Assembly: GCF_010548275.1 (NCBI RefSeq)
Contig: NZ_JAAGLT010000028.1
Location: 62,001 to 126,000, forward strand
Direction of reading: 5' to 3'
Length of the DNA: 64,000 nt
Source of the DNA: Streptomyces sp. SID12488
GTDB lineage: Bacteria > Actinomycetota > Actinomycetes > Streptomycetales > Streptomycetaceae
Shown: piece by piece, positions 26,470 through 35,691 of the stretch
Numbering within the stretch: position 1 is the stretch's first letter
Layout of the letters: every line of letters begins with the position of its first letter
Program-made: the position numbers and the translations under genes
Notes under the pieces: generated by a model
Databases searched by the model: none
The model's input: the letters and a program-made list of their open reading frames with translations, nothing else
What the model was told of the DNA's origin: nothing

Positions 26470-27201
26470 ATGTCAACTTTTCTGCTGGTACACGGTGCTT
26501 GGCACAGCGGCCGGTGCTGGGAGCGGGTGGTCCCGCTGCTGGAATCGGCCGGGCACCGCGCGTTCGCGCCCTCACTGACCGGCTACGGCGACAAGGCACA
26601 CCTGCTCGGTCCCGAGGTGGGGCTCGACACGCACGTCGCGGACGTCGTCAAGCTGATCCATGAGGAGAACCTGACCGAAGTGGTGCTCGTGGGTCACAGC
26701 TACGCGGGGCTGGTCGTCTCGTCCGCGGCCAACGAGGTACCGGAACGGATCGCGCACCTGGTGTACCTCGACGCGATGGTCCCGGAGCACGGCGAGACCG
26801 CCGTCGACGTGCAGCCCATGACCCAGAACCTGATCGACCTGGCCGCCAAGTCCGACAGCGGCTGGCGCATCCCGCCGCTGCCCGAGATGCCTCCGCCCTT
26901 CGGCCTGTTCGGAGTCACCGACCCGGCGGACGTCGCTTGGCTGCGTGCAACGCTCTCGGACCAGCCAGTTCGCTGCCTGCAGCAACCGGTCCGACTGGAC
27001 AACCCTGCCGTGGACTCCATTCCGCGCACGCACATCCACTGTGTGGGCGCAGAGCCGGAAGGCATCGTGCGCCGACCCGTCCCCGCGACACAGCCCAACG
27101 GCTCCCCGGCACGGATACGGGAACTGTCGACCGGCCACGACTGCATGATCACCACGCCGGCGGACCTTAGTGAACTGCTGCTTGAAACCACCCTTCGGTA
27201 G
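26470..27201 (+). CDS. Alpha/beta hydrolase, methylesterase-like
   Basis: 243 residues. FLLVHGAWHSGRCWERVVPL gives the oxyanion hole and GHSYAGLVVS the nucleophile elbow (GxSxG); STGHDCMITTPADLSELL holds the likely catalytic His, and HCVGAEPEG the region of the acid. The short cap and GHSYAG wording are like plant methylesterases/hydroxynitrile lyases and their bacterial relatives. Third-position bias falls in the segment 26915-27112, hinting at divergence there. Likely regulated by the divergent HxlR protein. Confidence 0.8.
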   Translation: MSTFLLVHGAWHSGRCWERVVPLLESAGHRAFAPSLTGYGDKAHLLGPEVGLDTHVADVVKLIHEENLTEVVLVGHSYAGLVVSSAANEVPERIAHLVYLDAMVPEHGETAVDVQPMTQNLIDLAAKSDSGWRIPPLPEMPPPFGLFGVTDPADVAWLRATLSDQPVRCLQQPVRLDNPAVDSIPRTHIHCVGAEPEGIVRRPVPATQPNGSPARIRELSTGHDCMITTPADLSELLLETTLR

Positions 27202-27637
27202 CGTCCGGACCGTTACTGCGGCAGCGAGCCGGAGAAGTCCCGCCACCATCGGACAGCGGACCCGGCCCACGAAGCCGCCCACTTCGCGAAAGAAGCGCCA
27301 TGGGCAGGCTGGTGGTTTGAACGCGCCGCAGTCCGCGGCGAACCCACGGTCGACGCCCCGGCTACTTCGAGAGCATCGTCGGCCCCTTCTATGACTGGGC
27401 CCTCATATCCCCCCTCCCTCGTCCGCGACACGCGCACCGGCCCTGGTCGAGAACTTCCTGGCCGGCCTGACGAACCATCGGTCCGAGCCCCCGGACGAGT
27501 CCACCGGCTCCCGATCGGCGCCTCCGGACGGATGGTGGAGCTCGAAGGGCTGACTGTGCGCGACTGCAGATGTCGCCTCACGGCGGCTGCGGCGGGACTC
27601 ATTCTTGGCTGGGCAGTGTCCCCCTGCAGGCCCGAGT
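27202..27637. other. No convincing gene; possible decayed sequence
   Basis: 436 bp between convergent genes. Short stretches read like protein (for example VENFLAGLTNHR on the plus strand), but no frame stays open with a start and normal codon bias. Confidence 0.35.
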
Positions 27638-28258
27638 TCAGCACCCGTGGTAGAGGGCTGCGATGGCCGTCTCGCGGATCGCGGTTTCGGCGTTGTCCCA
27701 GGACCACCCGGCGTCGGTGACGAGGGTGCGCCAGCCGTGCGGGCCGAACCAGAGCCAGAGCAGGTCGGCGGTCTCCGCCGCCGCGTAGCGCGGGCGCGGT
27801 GTGAGGGTGTGCAGGTGGTGTGCCGTGTCGCTCATCGCCGCACGGGAGCTGCGGGTGGCCCGCTCCCACAGTGCCGCGCCGTCCTCGTGCACGGGCAGCG
27901 CCAGCCGGATCGCCTCATGCACCGTGAACTGGGATTCGCTGCCGAAGCGGGTGCCCGCCGCCAGCGCCGTGAGGACGTCGCGCGGTGTACGCAGTTGCCG
28001 CAACTGCTCCATCGCCTCGTCACAGCGACCCGCGATCACGCCCGCGTCGATGATGTGGTCCATGATCTCGCGCTTGCTGCCGACGCTCGCGAACACGGTC
28101 TTCGGCGAGACGCCCGCTGCGGCGGCGATGTCAGCGACCGTCACCAGTGCGTAGCCGCGCTGCCCGAACAACTCCGTCGCGGCCCGCAGGATCACCTCCC
28201 GCGTCTGCGCCGCCGCCTTCTCCCGCAGTGGGGAGGCGTAGGCGCGCTTGGTCGGCAT
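27638..28258 (-). CDS. TetR-family regulator
   Basis: 206 residues. The HTH is ELFGQRGYALVTVADIAAAA then GVSPKTVFASVGSKREIMDH (residues ~25-70). The C-terminal ligand domain ends LLWLWFGPHGWRTLVTDAGW, seen in actinobacterial TetR proteins of unknown ligand. ATG 28258 is chosen over the upstream in-frame ATG at 28351 because it starts with MPTKRAY just before the conserved part. A perfect 15-bp palindrome lies in the gap to the divergent SnoaL-like gene. Confidence 0.85.
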   Translation of the reverse strand: MPTKRAYASPLREKAAAQTREVILRAATELFGQRGYALVTVADIAAAAGVSPKTVFASVGSKREIMDHIIDAGVIAGRCDEAMEQLRQLRTPRDVLTALAAGTRFGSESQFTVHEAIRLALPVHEDGAALWERATRSSRAAMSDTAHHLHTLTPRPRYAAAETADLLWLWFGPHGWRTLVTDAGWSWDNAETAIRETAIAALYHGC

Positions 28259-28299
28259 GGCCGTCACTATACCTGCGGGACTTCTTGAGTATACTATCG

Positions 28300-28314
28300 G
28301 CCTATTCAATAGGC
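28300..28314. promoter_or_regulatory. TetR-type operator palindrome
   Basis: GCCTATT-C-AATAGGC, perfect 7-bp arms, in an AT-rich stretch with a TATACT-like element just to its left (28291). It lies 42 bp upstream of the TetR start and 60 bp upstream of the SnoaL-like gene. Confidence 0.65.
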
Positions 28315-28374
28315 TCTTGCTGGAGCTAATTCGACGAGACATCTCGTCCACCGACCCACGACCGCGGAGTTCCC

Positions 28375-28956
28375 ATGGGCAGCACCACCATCGACAGCGC
28401 GCACTCCCTCTTCAGAGTGATAGAGACCGGTGACCCGGCGCTCGCCGCGGACGTTGTCCACGCCGACTTCCACAACCGGGAGGCAGTCAGCTCTCCCGCC
28501 GCCTGCGCGATCCCCGGACCGGCCGGGGTGCTCGCCTCCAGTGCCTGGATGCGTTCGGCGTTCACCGACTTGTGCTTCCCCGTTCTCGACACGGGCGTCG
28601 ACGACGAGCGCGGGCAGGTGTTCGTCCAGGTGCGCATGCAGGGGCGGCACACCGGGCCGTTCGTGCTCTTCCGCGACGGGACGCTGGAGAGGGTCATGCC
28701 GCCGACCGGCCGCGAGTTGGACTACGAGCAGATCCACGTACTGACCGTGCGTGACGGGAAGGTGATCAGGCACGAGGCCGTCCGCGACGACATGACCATG
28801 CTCGGCCAGCTCGGCACCTTCCCGCCGACCCTTCCCCTGATCGCGCGGCTCGCCGGCTGGAAGCTCACCGGCCGCGACCGACGCGCGGCGGCAGCCGTCT
28901 CCACGCGTGCGGCAGAGGCCGCGCAGGGCGCACAAGGCACGGGCGCCGCGCAGTGA
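28375..28956 (+). CDS. SnoaL-like/NTF2-fold protein
   Basis: 193 residues. Residues ~5-140 have the SnoaL-type cone fold: DPALAADVVHADFHNREA, MRSAFTDLCFPVLDTGVDDE and ELDYEQIHVLTVRDGKVIRH, the last two holding the conserved D..R/H and the I-H-V-L-T-V-R-D-G-K edge strand. Such proteins are often hydrolases or isomerases of small aromatic compounds. GGAG lies 5 nt before ATG 28375. Its stop overlaps the start of the next regulator by GTGA. Confidence 0.82.
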   Translation: MGSTTIDSAHSLFRVIETGDPALAADVVHADFHNREAVSSPAACAIPGPAGVLASSAWMRSAFTDLCFPVLDTGVDDERGQVFVQVRMQGRHTGPFVLFRDGTLERVMPPTGRELDYEQIHVLTVRDGKVIRHEAVRDDMTMLGQLGTFPPTLPLIARLAGWKLTGRDRRAAAAVSTRAAEAAQGAQGTGAAQ

Positions 28957-30017
28957 ACCACTTCGGCATGACGCTGCGCGCCTGGCGCGAGCGCATGTCG
29001 CCGCAGGACAGCGGGCTGGAGGCCGGCGCGGAGCGGCGCATCCCTGGACTGCGCCGCGAGGAACTGGCCCGTCTGGCAGGTATATCGGTCGACTACCTGG
29101 TGCTGCTGGAACAGGGCCGCGCTCGCAATCCCTCGGCCCAAGTGGTCACCGCCCTGGCCAGAGCCCTGCGCCTTGACCCGTCCGAGCGTGACCATCTGTA
29201 TCGCTGCGCCAACCTCGCACCGCCCTCCGCCGGGAACGTCTCCAGGCACATCCCCATGAGCGTGCAGCGACTGGTACACCGGTTGGGAGCGGTTCCCGCC
29301 GGGGTCTTCGCCGCTGACTGGACCATCATCGGCTGGAACAGGATGTGGACGGCTGCGGTCGGCGATCCCCGCACGTACGGCTGGGAGGCGCACAATCTCG
29401 TCGCCGGGATGTTCCAGACAAGGGCCGGCCGAGACCGGGACCCAAGTGCGGCATGGCCCGTTCGGACATGGAGAGGCAGCGATGCCGAGGAAGAGGACCT
29501 CGTCGCCGACCTGCGTGTGACAGCGGCCGCCCATCCCTATGACGCACGCCTCACCTCCCTCGTCGAAGGCCTGCTTCGACGGGAACCGGCGTTCGCCCGA
29601 CTGTGGATCCACGGCACGGCCGGCCCCTGGGCCGGCGACCGCAGGACCATCGAACATCCAACGATGGGTGACATCACCATCGACGTCGACGTTCTGACGC
29701 CTGCCGGCACCAACCTCAGGATCCTCACGTGTACGGCTGCGGCCGAGACCACCGACGTAGAGAAGATGTACGCTCTGCACGCAGCCTGTCATTTAGCAGA
29801 AAACGGGCTGGTCCATCCCGATTCAGAGGTCTCCGGCCGCGCCCGAGGATTGCGCCCCGGGCTGCCGCCTGCCGCACCTGTCGGTCGAGTTCGGAGCGAA
29901 CCCGCAGACACTGCGCACGTGGGTGCGCCGTTCCGAGCAGGAGGACGCGACGGTCGGTCTCCTGAGGGCCAACGAGTCGGCATGGCTGCGCAACATGCGG
30001 ATCCCGGCGGCCTGTAA
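28953..30017 (+). CDS. HTH regulator with MmyB-like domain (paralogue B), extended tail
   Basis: Starts at GTG 28953, coupled by GTGA to the SnoaL-like gene. Same architecture and near-identical wording as paralogue A (IPGLRREELARLAGISVDYL; FAADWTIIGWNRMWTAAVGD). The homologous part ends at about residue 280 (KMYALHAACHLAENG, position ~29805). The remaining ~70 codons read into transposon debris and include a TTA codon, so the native C-terminus has been replaced by insertion of a mobile element. Fully active DNA-binding is still expected. Confidence 0.82.
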   Translation: MNHFGMTLRAWRERMSPQDSGLEAGAERRIPGLRREELARLAGISVDYLVLLEQGRARNPSAQVVTALARALRLDPSERDHLYRCANLAPPSAGNVSRHIPMSVQRLVHRLGAVPAGVFAADWTIIGWNRMWTAAVGDPRTYGWEAHNLVAGMFQTRAGRDRDPSAAWPVRTWRGSDAEEEDLVADLRVTAAAHPYDARLTSLVEGLLRREPAFARLWIHGTAGPWAGDRRTIEHPTMGDITIDVDVLTPAGTNLRILTCTAAAETTDVEKMYALHAACHLAENGLVHPDSEVSGRARGLRPGLPPAAPVGRVRSEPADTAHVGAPFRAGGRDGRSPEGQRVGMAAQHADPGGL

Positions 30018-30295
30018 CCAGGCGACCTCTCGGGCGGTGACGCGGGCCGCGCGCGGTGCCGCGAGTGTGGTGGTGTCGATGTTGGTCGGCACGCGCCAGG
30101 CCCCGGGGTGGAGGGGACCGCTCCGAAGCCCTCACGCTGGTCGCCTTCCACCGGCCCCACCAAGGCATCGCAGGCGCCCGACCACTGCACGCCTTGCTCC
30201 CACCGATCACCGATTCGGAGCAGCTCACCCACCTCGACATACGCCGACGTGACCACCTAGGCGGCACCCTCCAGGAGTACCGACATCCGGCCTGA
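29848..30295 (+). mobile_element. Transposase remnants (IS3-type OrfA piece and integrase-core tail)
   Basis: At 29848-29985 a frame reads HLSVEFGANPQTLRTWVRRS, the HTH of an IS3-family OrfA. At ~30128-30295 another frame reads VAFHRPHQGIAGARPLHALL and RRDHLGGTLQEYRH, the C-terminal end of an integrase-core transposase as often seen in Streptomyces. The pieces are not in one frame and no ends were recognised, so this is debris of at least one element. Confidence 0.6.
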
Positions 30296-30339
30296 ACTGC
30301 ACGGACGGAGTTCTCGGCAAGGGCAGGGCTCATCCGCAG

Positions 30340-30549
30340 CATGCCGGCCGCCGGGTATCCCGGGACTGGAGCCGCGCCCTGGAGCTGCTCCTCGTCGACC
30401 CCGACCGCGGCATGAACCTGCGCAACGACGTCTGCCACGGCTTGGTCGACACCCTGCCCAAGCACCGCGTCGCACTCATCCTCCAGGCCTCGTTGTACCT
30501 GCTCAACCACGCCCACGGGCATCTATCCCCTGCCCCGCCCACCCCTTGA
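30340..30549 (+). pseudogene. C-terminal fragment of a DUF4209-like protein
   Basis: A frame ending at TGA 30547 reads DWSRALELLLVDPDRGMNLR and NDVCHGLVDTLPKHRVALIL, resembling the LRN..(A/C)HG end of DUF4209 proteins. No start is present and the upstream part is IS debris, so it is a truncated remnant. Confidence 0.4.
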
Positions 30550-30873
30550 AGGTTCAGGAAGCGAACCCAGCAGGAGAAGCTGGCGGACCGCCCTCGCCTG
30601 GCGGCCGAACGCCTCTGAACTGCTGATCGGACGCCTCGGCCTGACCAACGCACAGGGCAGACCCCTGTGCACACGAGTCCGGCCCCCGCACATCACCTGG
30701 ACCGCCGAACGCGCCGGCCAGGAGAGGTCGCACGCCGTTCCGGCCGACATCAGCGCCGCCAGGACGCTCAGCGGCGGCAGCTGCATAATCGCAGGTCAGC
30801 GTGGATGGCCCGCGCGGCGGTCACGTAGGCCCCTGTGCCTTGGCGACAGGCACTGTCACTGTACGGGCGCGGG
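30550..30873. other. No confident gene; short protein-like frame
   Basis: 324 bp. A plus-strand frame reads NASELLIGRLGLTNAQGRPL, which looks protein-like but matches nothing I recognise and lacks a start. Probably part of the same decayed region. Confidence 0.3.
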
Positions 30874-31869
30874 TTACGGGTGGGACGGGAGCCAGTGCTG
30901 TTGGACGGCTCGTACGCCGGCCTCGAAGCGGCTGCGGGCGCCGAGGCGGTCCATGAGTTCGGAGGCTATGCGGCGGGCAGTGCGATGGGAGACTCCGAGG
31001 CGCTTGGCGATGGCCTCGTCGGTGTGGCCCTCGGCGAGCAGGCGCAGGGCGGTGGACTGCTGGCCGGTGAGGCCGTGCGCGTCAGTGGGGACGAGCCGGC
31101 CGAGCGGCTGAGCGGATTCCCAGATGGTCTCGAAGAGCGCGCACAGTGCGGTGAGCGTGCCCTGTCCGGTCAGGAGCACCGCGCCGGCGGCGGTGTCGTC
31201 GCTGCTGACGGAGATCATGGCGATCTGCCGGTCCATGAGGATCATCCGGGTGGGAAGCGACGGCACCGTGCGGACCTGACCGCCCAGCCCGGCCAGCCAG
31301 TTGGCGTGCTCGACAGTGGGCCGGTTGGCGCGCACGCTGTCCAGGTAGATCGTGCGCATCCGCACCCCACGGCCGAGCAGATCCTCGTTGAGCGGCCGGG
31401 ACGCGGCCATGTTCTCCGCGGTCTGCGGCCCGCCCGGCGCGAACGTCAGGAACTCCTCGCGCACCTCACGGGTGAGCACGGCCAGCCGGTCGCGGATCTG
31501 ATCGAGCCCCACCAGCTGCTCCACGCCGGGGTGACTCGCGGCCGGCCTCAGCTCGGCGTACTCCGAGATGAGCTGGGCCGCGGCCGCCCGCGATGCCTCC
31601 AGTCGCTGCTGCTGCGCCGTCAGCTGGGCCTGCTGCCGGGCCATCAGGATCTCCATGCCGATGTCCGGCGAGACCGCCCGTAGCCGCCCCGCGTCCCCGG
31701 CGGCGGGACGCGCCAGCGCCAGCTCGCTCAGGGTGTCGAGGGCGTCGCGCACCTGCTCCTCAGACAGCCCCACGGCGTCGCCGAGGTCCGCGACACCGGC
31801 GGCCGGATATCTGAGCATGGCGCGGTACACCGTCTCCGCGACAGCGTCGAGCCCGAGTGCGGTCAGCAC
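30874..31869 (-). CDS. LuxR-type regulator with TrmB-like N-terminal domain
   Basis: 331 residues from GTG 31869 (GGGGG 6 nt upstream). Residues 1-65 form a TrmB-like winged helix (YPAAGVADLGDAVGLSEEQV), followed by a coiled coil rich in Gln (QQAQLTAQQQRLEASRAAAA) and a central sensor-like domain with VRMRTIYLDSVRANRPTVEH. The C-terminus is a LuxR HTH (LLAEGHTDEAIAKRLGVSHR). This class is common in Streptomyces and often sits beside small secreted peptides. It is divergent from a small protein, a DAGWQ peptide and a lectin-hydrolase gene, its likely targets. Confidence 0.83.
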   Translation of the reverse strand: MLTALGLDAVAETVYRAMLRYPAAGVADLGDAVGLSEEQVRDALDTLSELALARPAAGDAGRLRAVSPDIGMEILMARQQAQLTAQQQRLEASRAAAAQLISEYAELRPAASHPGVEQLVGLDQIRDRLAVLTREVREEFLTFAPGGPQTAENMAASRPLNEDLLGRGVRMRTIYLDSVRANRPTVEHANWLAGLGGQVRTVPSLPTRMILMDRQIAMISVSSDDTAAGAVLLTGQGTLTALCALFETIWESAQPLGRLVPTDAHGLTGQQSTALRLLAEGHTDEAIAKRLGVSHRTARRIASELMDRLGARSRFEAGVRAVQQHWLPSHP

Positions 31870-32029
31870 GTGCGTCCCCCCGTTTTCTGCACACAACGCC
31901 CCCTCTTCAGCGCCGATCTTCGCAGAACAGAGACGTTTCGTCACAGGGGCGGGCCGGAACGGGCCAGGGACACAACCGGCCACCCGCCAGACGGACTTGG
32001 CGGCCTCATCCGTTGAGACGCTGGAGTGC

Positions 32030-32338
32030 ATGTATCTCGTCCACGCGCACCTGGAACTCCCTCCCGGCAACCGTCTGCCGCCGGACCTCCGTGAGTTGGT
32101 GCGCGCGTCCCTCGTTCCCGGTGACCGCGTCGAGCACGTCGCCGTGCATCCCCGCTCCTCCTCCCGACTCACCCTGGGCCTCTACCTGCTGGCCGACGGT
32201 CTGGGAGAGGCCGAGGAACGGGCCGTCCGCTTCTGTGGCCGACTGCTGTGCGACGTGCCGCAGTTGGCGGGAGCGCGACTGACGGGGGCCGGGGTGCCGT
32301 TGATACCTCTGGCGTTCGAGGCGCAGCCGGTGGACTGA
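32030..32338 (+). CDS. Small protein (102 aa), unknown function
   Basis: Reads MYLVHAHLELPPGNRLPPDL, RASLVPGDRVEHVAVHPRSS and LYLLADGLGEAEERAVRFCG, an alpha/beta pattern of about 100 residues with high G/C at third positions. GGAG lies only 3 nt before ATG 32030. No signal peptide or membrane helix. Lying between the LuxR-type regulator and the peptide gene, it may belong to the same control unit; I do not recognise the family. Confidence 0.6.
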   Translation: MYLVHAHLELPPGNRLPPDLRELVRASLVPGDRVEHVAVHPRSSSRLTLGLYLLADGLGEAEERAVRFCGRLLCDVPQLAGARLTGAGVPLIPLAFEAQPVD

Positions 32339-32506
32339 AGCGGCCCGTGTGGACGTATCGGTCCAAGGCCCTTTCCGTCCACCGAGGAACCCTTCTCATG
32401 GGCCCGGGCGGCGACGAACCTGGTGATCACCGGCCGGTCAGCGCGTCACCGCGGGACGCGACGGCGGGCCGGACCTCACCCCTCGTCCCGGAAGGAACGG
32501 ACAGCC

Positions 32507-32680
32507 ATGCCTCGCACCCGTATCGCCAAGGCCGTCGCGGTCGTCTCCCTCGTGGTCACCGCGGCCCTCGCCACCCCGGCCGTCACCTCGGCATACGGGA
32601 CGGACGCCGCCGAGCTCTCCTCCGTCGTCACCGCGGACGCCGGCTGGCAGGCCGCCCCCACCGACGCCGGCTGGCAGTAA
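32507..32680 (+). CDS. Secreted repeat peptide ending in DAGWQ
   Basis: 57 residues with GGAAGG 9 nt upstream of ATG 32507. MPRTRIAKAVAVVSL then VVTAALATPAVTSA is a clear Sec signal peptide with cleavage likely after ...VTSA (residue ~29), leaving a mature peptide of about 28 residues. That peptide ends TADAGWQAAPTDAGWQ, carrying DAGWQ twice, the second as the exact C-terminus. A secreted short peptide with repeated terminal motif resembles peptide-signal precursors; it has no Cys or obvious lanthipeptide core. It lies 57 bp before a lectin-hydrolase gene and divergent from a LuxR-type regulator. Confidence 0.75.
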   Translation: MPRTRIAKAVAVVSLVVTAALATPAVTSAYGTDAAELSSVVTADAGWQAAPTDAGWQ

Positions 32681-32736
32681 GCCGTCCGCGCCGCCACTGA
32701 CTGCCCGACACCAACCGCCCCCGGGGGGAACCAGAA

Positions 32737-33924
32737 GTGAAGACCATCCGCACCCACGGCCGCAGAGCAGCCGGTCTGCTGACCACCGCCGCCCTGAGCA
32801 CCGCCCTCCTCACGGTGACCGCTCCCACCGCCGACGCGGCCACCACCTGCTCGGGCGGCGTCAACATCTACGGCGTACTCGGCGACGGCAGGCTCACCTT
32901 CAGCCAGATCAACCCGGCCACCGGCGATCTCGCCAAGGTGCTCGTCGGACCGGACCTCGGCTTCGAGCCGCAGGCCATGGCGACCCTCAACTTCAACACC
33001 GTCCTGATGACCTCGACCAGCGGCGCCCTCTACCGCGTCGACATCAGGACCAACAACACCAGCCTCACCCTGCTGAACCCGCCGGTGAGGATCGCCGACA
33101 GCGGCTGGACCCACGACAAGCTGACCTACGACGGTCACGGCCACCTCTACGGCACCACCACCTCCGGCCTGCTGCTGCGCTACAACGTCACCGAGGACAA
33201 GCCGGCCGGCTCCCAGCACATCGGCGTACGCACCGAGATCGGCACCGGGTTCGTCCTGAAGACCCTCACCGCCACCGGCGACGACCGGCTCGGCGCCACC
33301 ACCGAGGACGGGCGCCTGCTCGACTACACCGTCGCGGGTGCCGGTTCCTGGAAGAGCAACTCTCTGAAGTCCTCCGGCTGGTCGGGCTTCAACCAGCTCG
33401 TCTCCCCGGGCGCTGGGCTGTACTACGGACGGCTCTCCACCGGGGCCATGTACTGGTACAAGGACGCCAACCCGACCGACGGCTCCGGCGCGGACATCTC
33501 GTACCACCTCGACGACCCGGTCAACACCAGCGGCTGGACGCAGAAGCTGCTGTCTGTGCAGCCCAGCACCTACACCTGCACGACCTCCGTGGACACCGTC
33601 GACCGCGGCAACATCACCGAGGTCAAGGCGGCCGGGCGGCAGCTGATGAACCAGAAGGACGCGGCCTGGGCCAACGCCTCCCAGTGGGCCTGCCTGGAGA
33701 ACCTCTGGGACCACGAGAGCGGCTGGCGCTGGAACGCCACGAACCAGTCCTCCGGCGCGTACGGCGTCCCGCAGTCGCTGCCCGCCTCCAAGATGGACTC
33801 CGCGGGCGACGACTGGCACGAGAACCCGCTGACCCAAATCAGATGGGGTCTGAGCTACATCGACGGCCGCTACGGCTCTCCGTGCAACGCGTGGAACTTC
33901 TGGCAGGCGAACAACTGGTACTAG
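32737..33924 (+). CDS. Secreted tachylectin-fold protein with lytic-transglycosylase-like domain
   Basis: 395 residues. Sec signal to about residue 35 (ADAATT). Residues ~38-275 are a five-bladed tachylectin-2-type propeller with repeats such as VNIYGVLGDGRLTFSQINPA, FVLKTLTATGDDRLGATTED and YYGRLSTGAMYWYKDANPTD. The C-terminal ~95 residues read WACLENLWDHESGWRWNATN and SSGAYGVPQSLPASKM, the Glu-Ser-Gly-W pattern and (Q/P)S(L)P loop of small SLT-like transglycosylases. It is probably a glycan-targeted peptidoglycan hydrolase. The TAG stop directly abuts an insertion element, but the domain appears complete. Confidence 0.85.
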   Translation: MKTIRTHGRRAAGLLTTAALSTALLTVTAPTADAATTCSGGVNIYGVLGDGRLTFSQINPATGDLAKVLVGPDLGFEPQAMATLNFNTVLMTSTSGALYRVDIRTNNTSLTLLNPPVRIADSGWTHDKLTYDGHGHLYGTTTSGLLLRYNVTEDKPAGSQHIGVRTEIGTGFVLKTLTATGDDRLGATTEDGRLLDYTVAGAGSWKSNSLKSSGWSGFNQLVSPGAGLYYGRLSTGAMYWYKDANPTDGSGADISYHLDDPVNTSGWTQKLLSVQPSTYTCTTSVDTVDRGNITEVKAAGRQLMNQKDAAWANASQWACLENLWDHESGWRWNATNQSSGAYGVPQSLPASKMDSAGDDWHENPLTQIRWGLSYIDGRYGSPCNAWNFWQANNWY

Positions 33925-33961
33925 GGCCAGTGCCGTGACTCTGTTGGCGATCTTGCCGGGG
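33925..33961. repeat. Left terminal inverted repeat of IS1182-like element
   Basis: GGCCAGTGCCGTGACTCTG then TTGGCGATCTTGCCGGGG; 33 of 37 bases match the complement of 35692-35728. It begins immediately after the TAG stop of the lectin gene. Confidence 0.8.
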
Positions 33962-34030
33962 GTGCTGACAGGTCGTCTGTTCGGCGGTTTGCTGGGATGG
34001 GGCGGGGTGGTTCCGGGGAGAGGGCCGGAG

Positions 34031-35691
34031 ATGTCCTTACCGGCCAGGAGCTACCAACGGACCCCGACGCGAACGGTGTTGACGGCGTGGCCGGCGTGCC
34101 CTCAGGGCACGCCGGCGATGCTGATTCGGGTACCGGCTGGATGTGGTGTTCAAGGACGAGGAGTTCGCGGACCTGTTCCCCGAGGACGGCCGACCGGGCT
34201 TGTCGCCGGGGCGGTTGGCGCTGGTGTCGGTGCCGCAGTTCGCGGAGAACCTGTCCGACCGTGCGGCCGTGAACGCGGTCCGCACCAGGATCGACTGGAA
34301 ATACGCGTTGGGCCCGGAGCTGGACGATCCCGGCTTCGACCATTCGGTACTGTGCGAATTCCGGGCCCGGCTGGCCGAAGCCGACGCAGCGGACCGGCTG
34401 CTGCAGGTGATGCTGCACCGGCTGACCGAGGCCGGACTGCTCACATCCGGCGGACGGCAGCGCACCGACACGACCCCCGTGCTCGCGGCGGTACGCACGC
34501 TCAGCCGGCTGGAGCTGGTCGGCGAGAGCCTGCGGGCCGCTCTGGAACAGCTCGCCCAGGCGGACCCGGACTGGCTAGTGCCGCTGGTCGAGCCGGAGTG
34601 GGACAAGCGCTACGGGCGCAAGGCGGAGATCGGCAAGGTCCCTGGCGGGAAGGCCGCGGTCACCGCCCTGGCCGAGGCCACCGGCCGGGACGGGCACAAG
34701 GTCCTGGCCGCCGCCCGGGCGGCCGCCGCCCCGCCCAGGCTCCGGACACTGACGCAGGTGGAGATCCTGCGCCGGGTGGTCTGGGTGCACCACTATTACG
34801 GGGACGCCCGCGGGCGTCCGCGCCGGCGCGACGGCCACACGCTGCCACCCGCGTCGCTACGGTTCGACTCCCCGTACGACACCGATGCACACTACTGCGT
34901 CAAACACGACACCGCATGGTCCGGCTATCGCACCCAATTTCACCGAAACGTGCACCTCAGAGCTACCGGAGGTGGTCGTACACGTGGCCACTACGATCGC
35001 CCCGGCCCAGGACGCCAAGCTCACCGCCCCAATCCACGACGACCTCGCGGCGATCGACCTCACTCCCGCCGAGCACGCGGTCGACGCCGCCTGCATCAGC
35101 CCCGCGCAGATCGAACGCGCCCAGCGGGTGCACGGCATCACCCTGCTCTGCCCGGTCGCACCCGACCACAGCCAGCAGGCCAAAAGCGGAGCCGGGTTCG
35201 ACAAGGCCGCCTTGTCGACCGACTGGGAGCGCCGCCGGGCCACTTGCCCCCAGGGCAACCTCAGCCGCGAGTAGCGGCCCCTGCGCATCAGCGGACACGA
35301 CTACATCCAGATCAAGTTCGACAAGGCCACCTGTCTGGCCTGCCCCGCGCGCCCGCAGTCCACCGACGCGGCCAGTGGTCCACGCTCACCCGCGCTGCTG
35401 CCCACCCCCGAACTGCATGAAATCCAGCAGCGCAACCGTCTCGACCAGCGCACCGAGGACTGGCAGCGCCAGTACGCGATACGCGCCGGCATCGAATCCA
35501 CCCGCTCCCAGAACGTCCGCGCCCACGGCCTGCGCCGAACCCGCTACCGCGGCCTGCCGAAAACGCACATCGGGCACGTCCAGACCGCACTGGCCCGCAA
35601 CGTCACCCGCATCGCCGACTGGATCGCCGAACCGACCCGTCCCCGGCGGGCACCCAGCCACTTCCACGCCCTCTGCACCGCCCCCAACTGA
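34031..35691 (+). pseudogene. IS1182-family transposase, multiple frameshifts
   Basis: Pieces in order: CPQGTPAMLIR in one frame (34080s), then DVVFKDEEFADLFPEDGRPG, VPQFAENLSDRAAVNAVRTR and IDWKYALGPELDDPGFDHSV (DUF772 region, 34137-34980), then ACISPAQIERAQRVHGITLL up to a stop at 35274, then GHDYIQIKFDKATCLACPAR and YAIRAGIESTRSQNVRAHGL to TGA 35691. At least three frame changes and a stop separate them. The segment AVAIR-like catalytic Asp region is disrupted. Confidence 0.85.
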
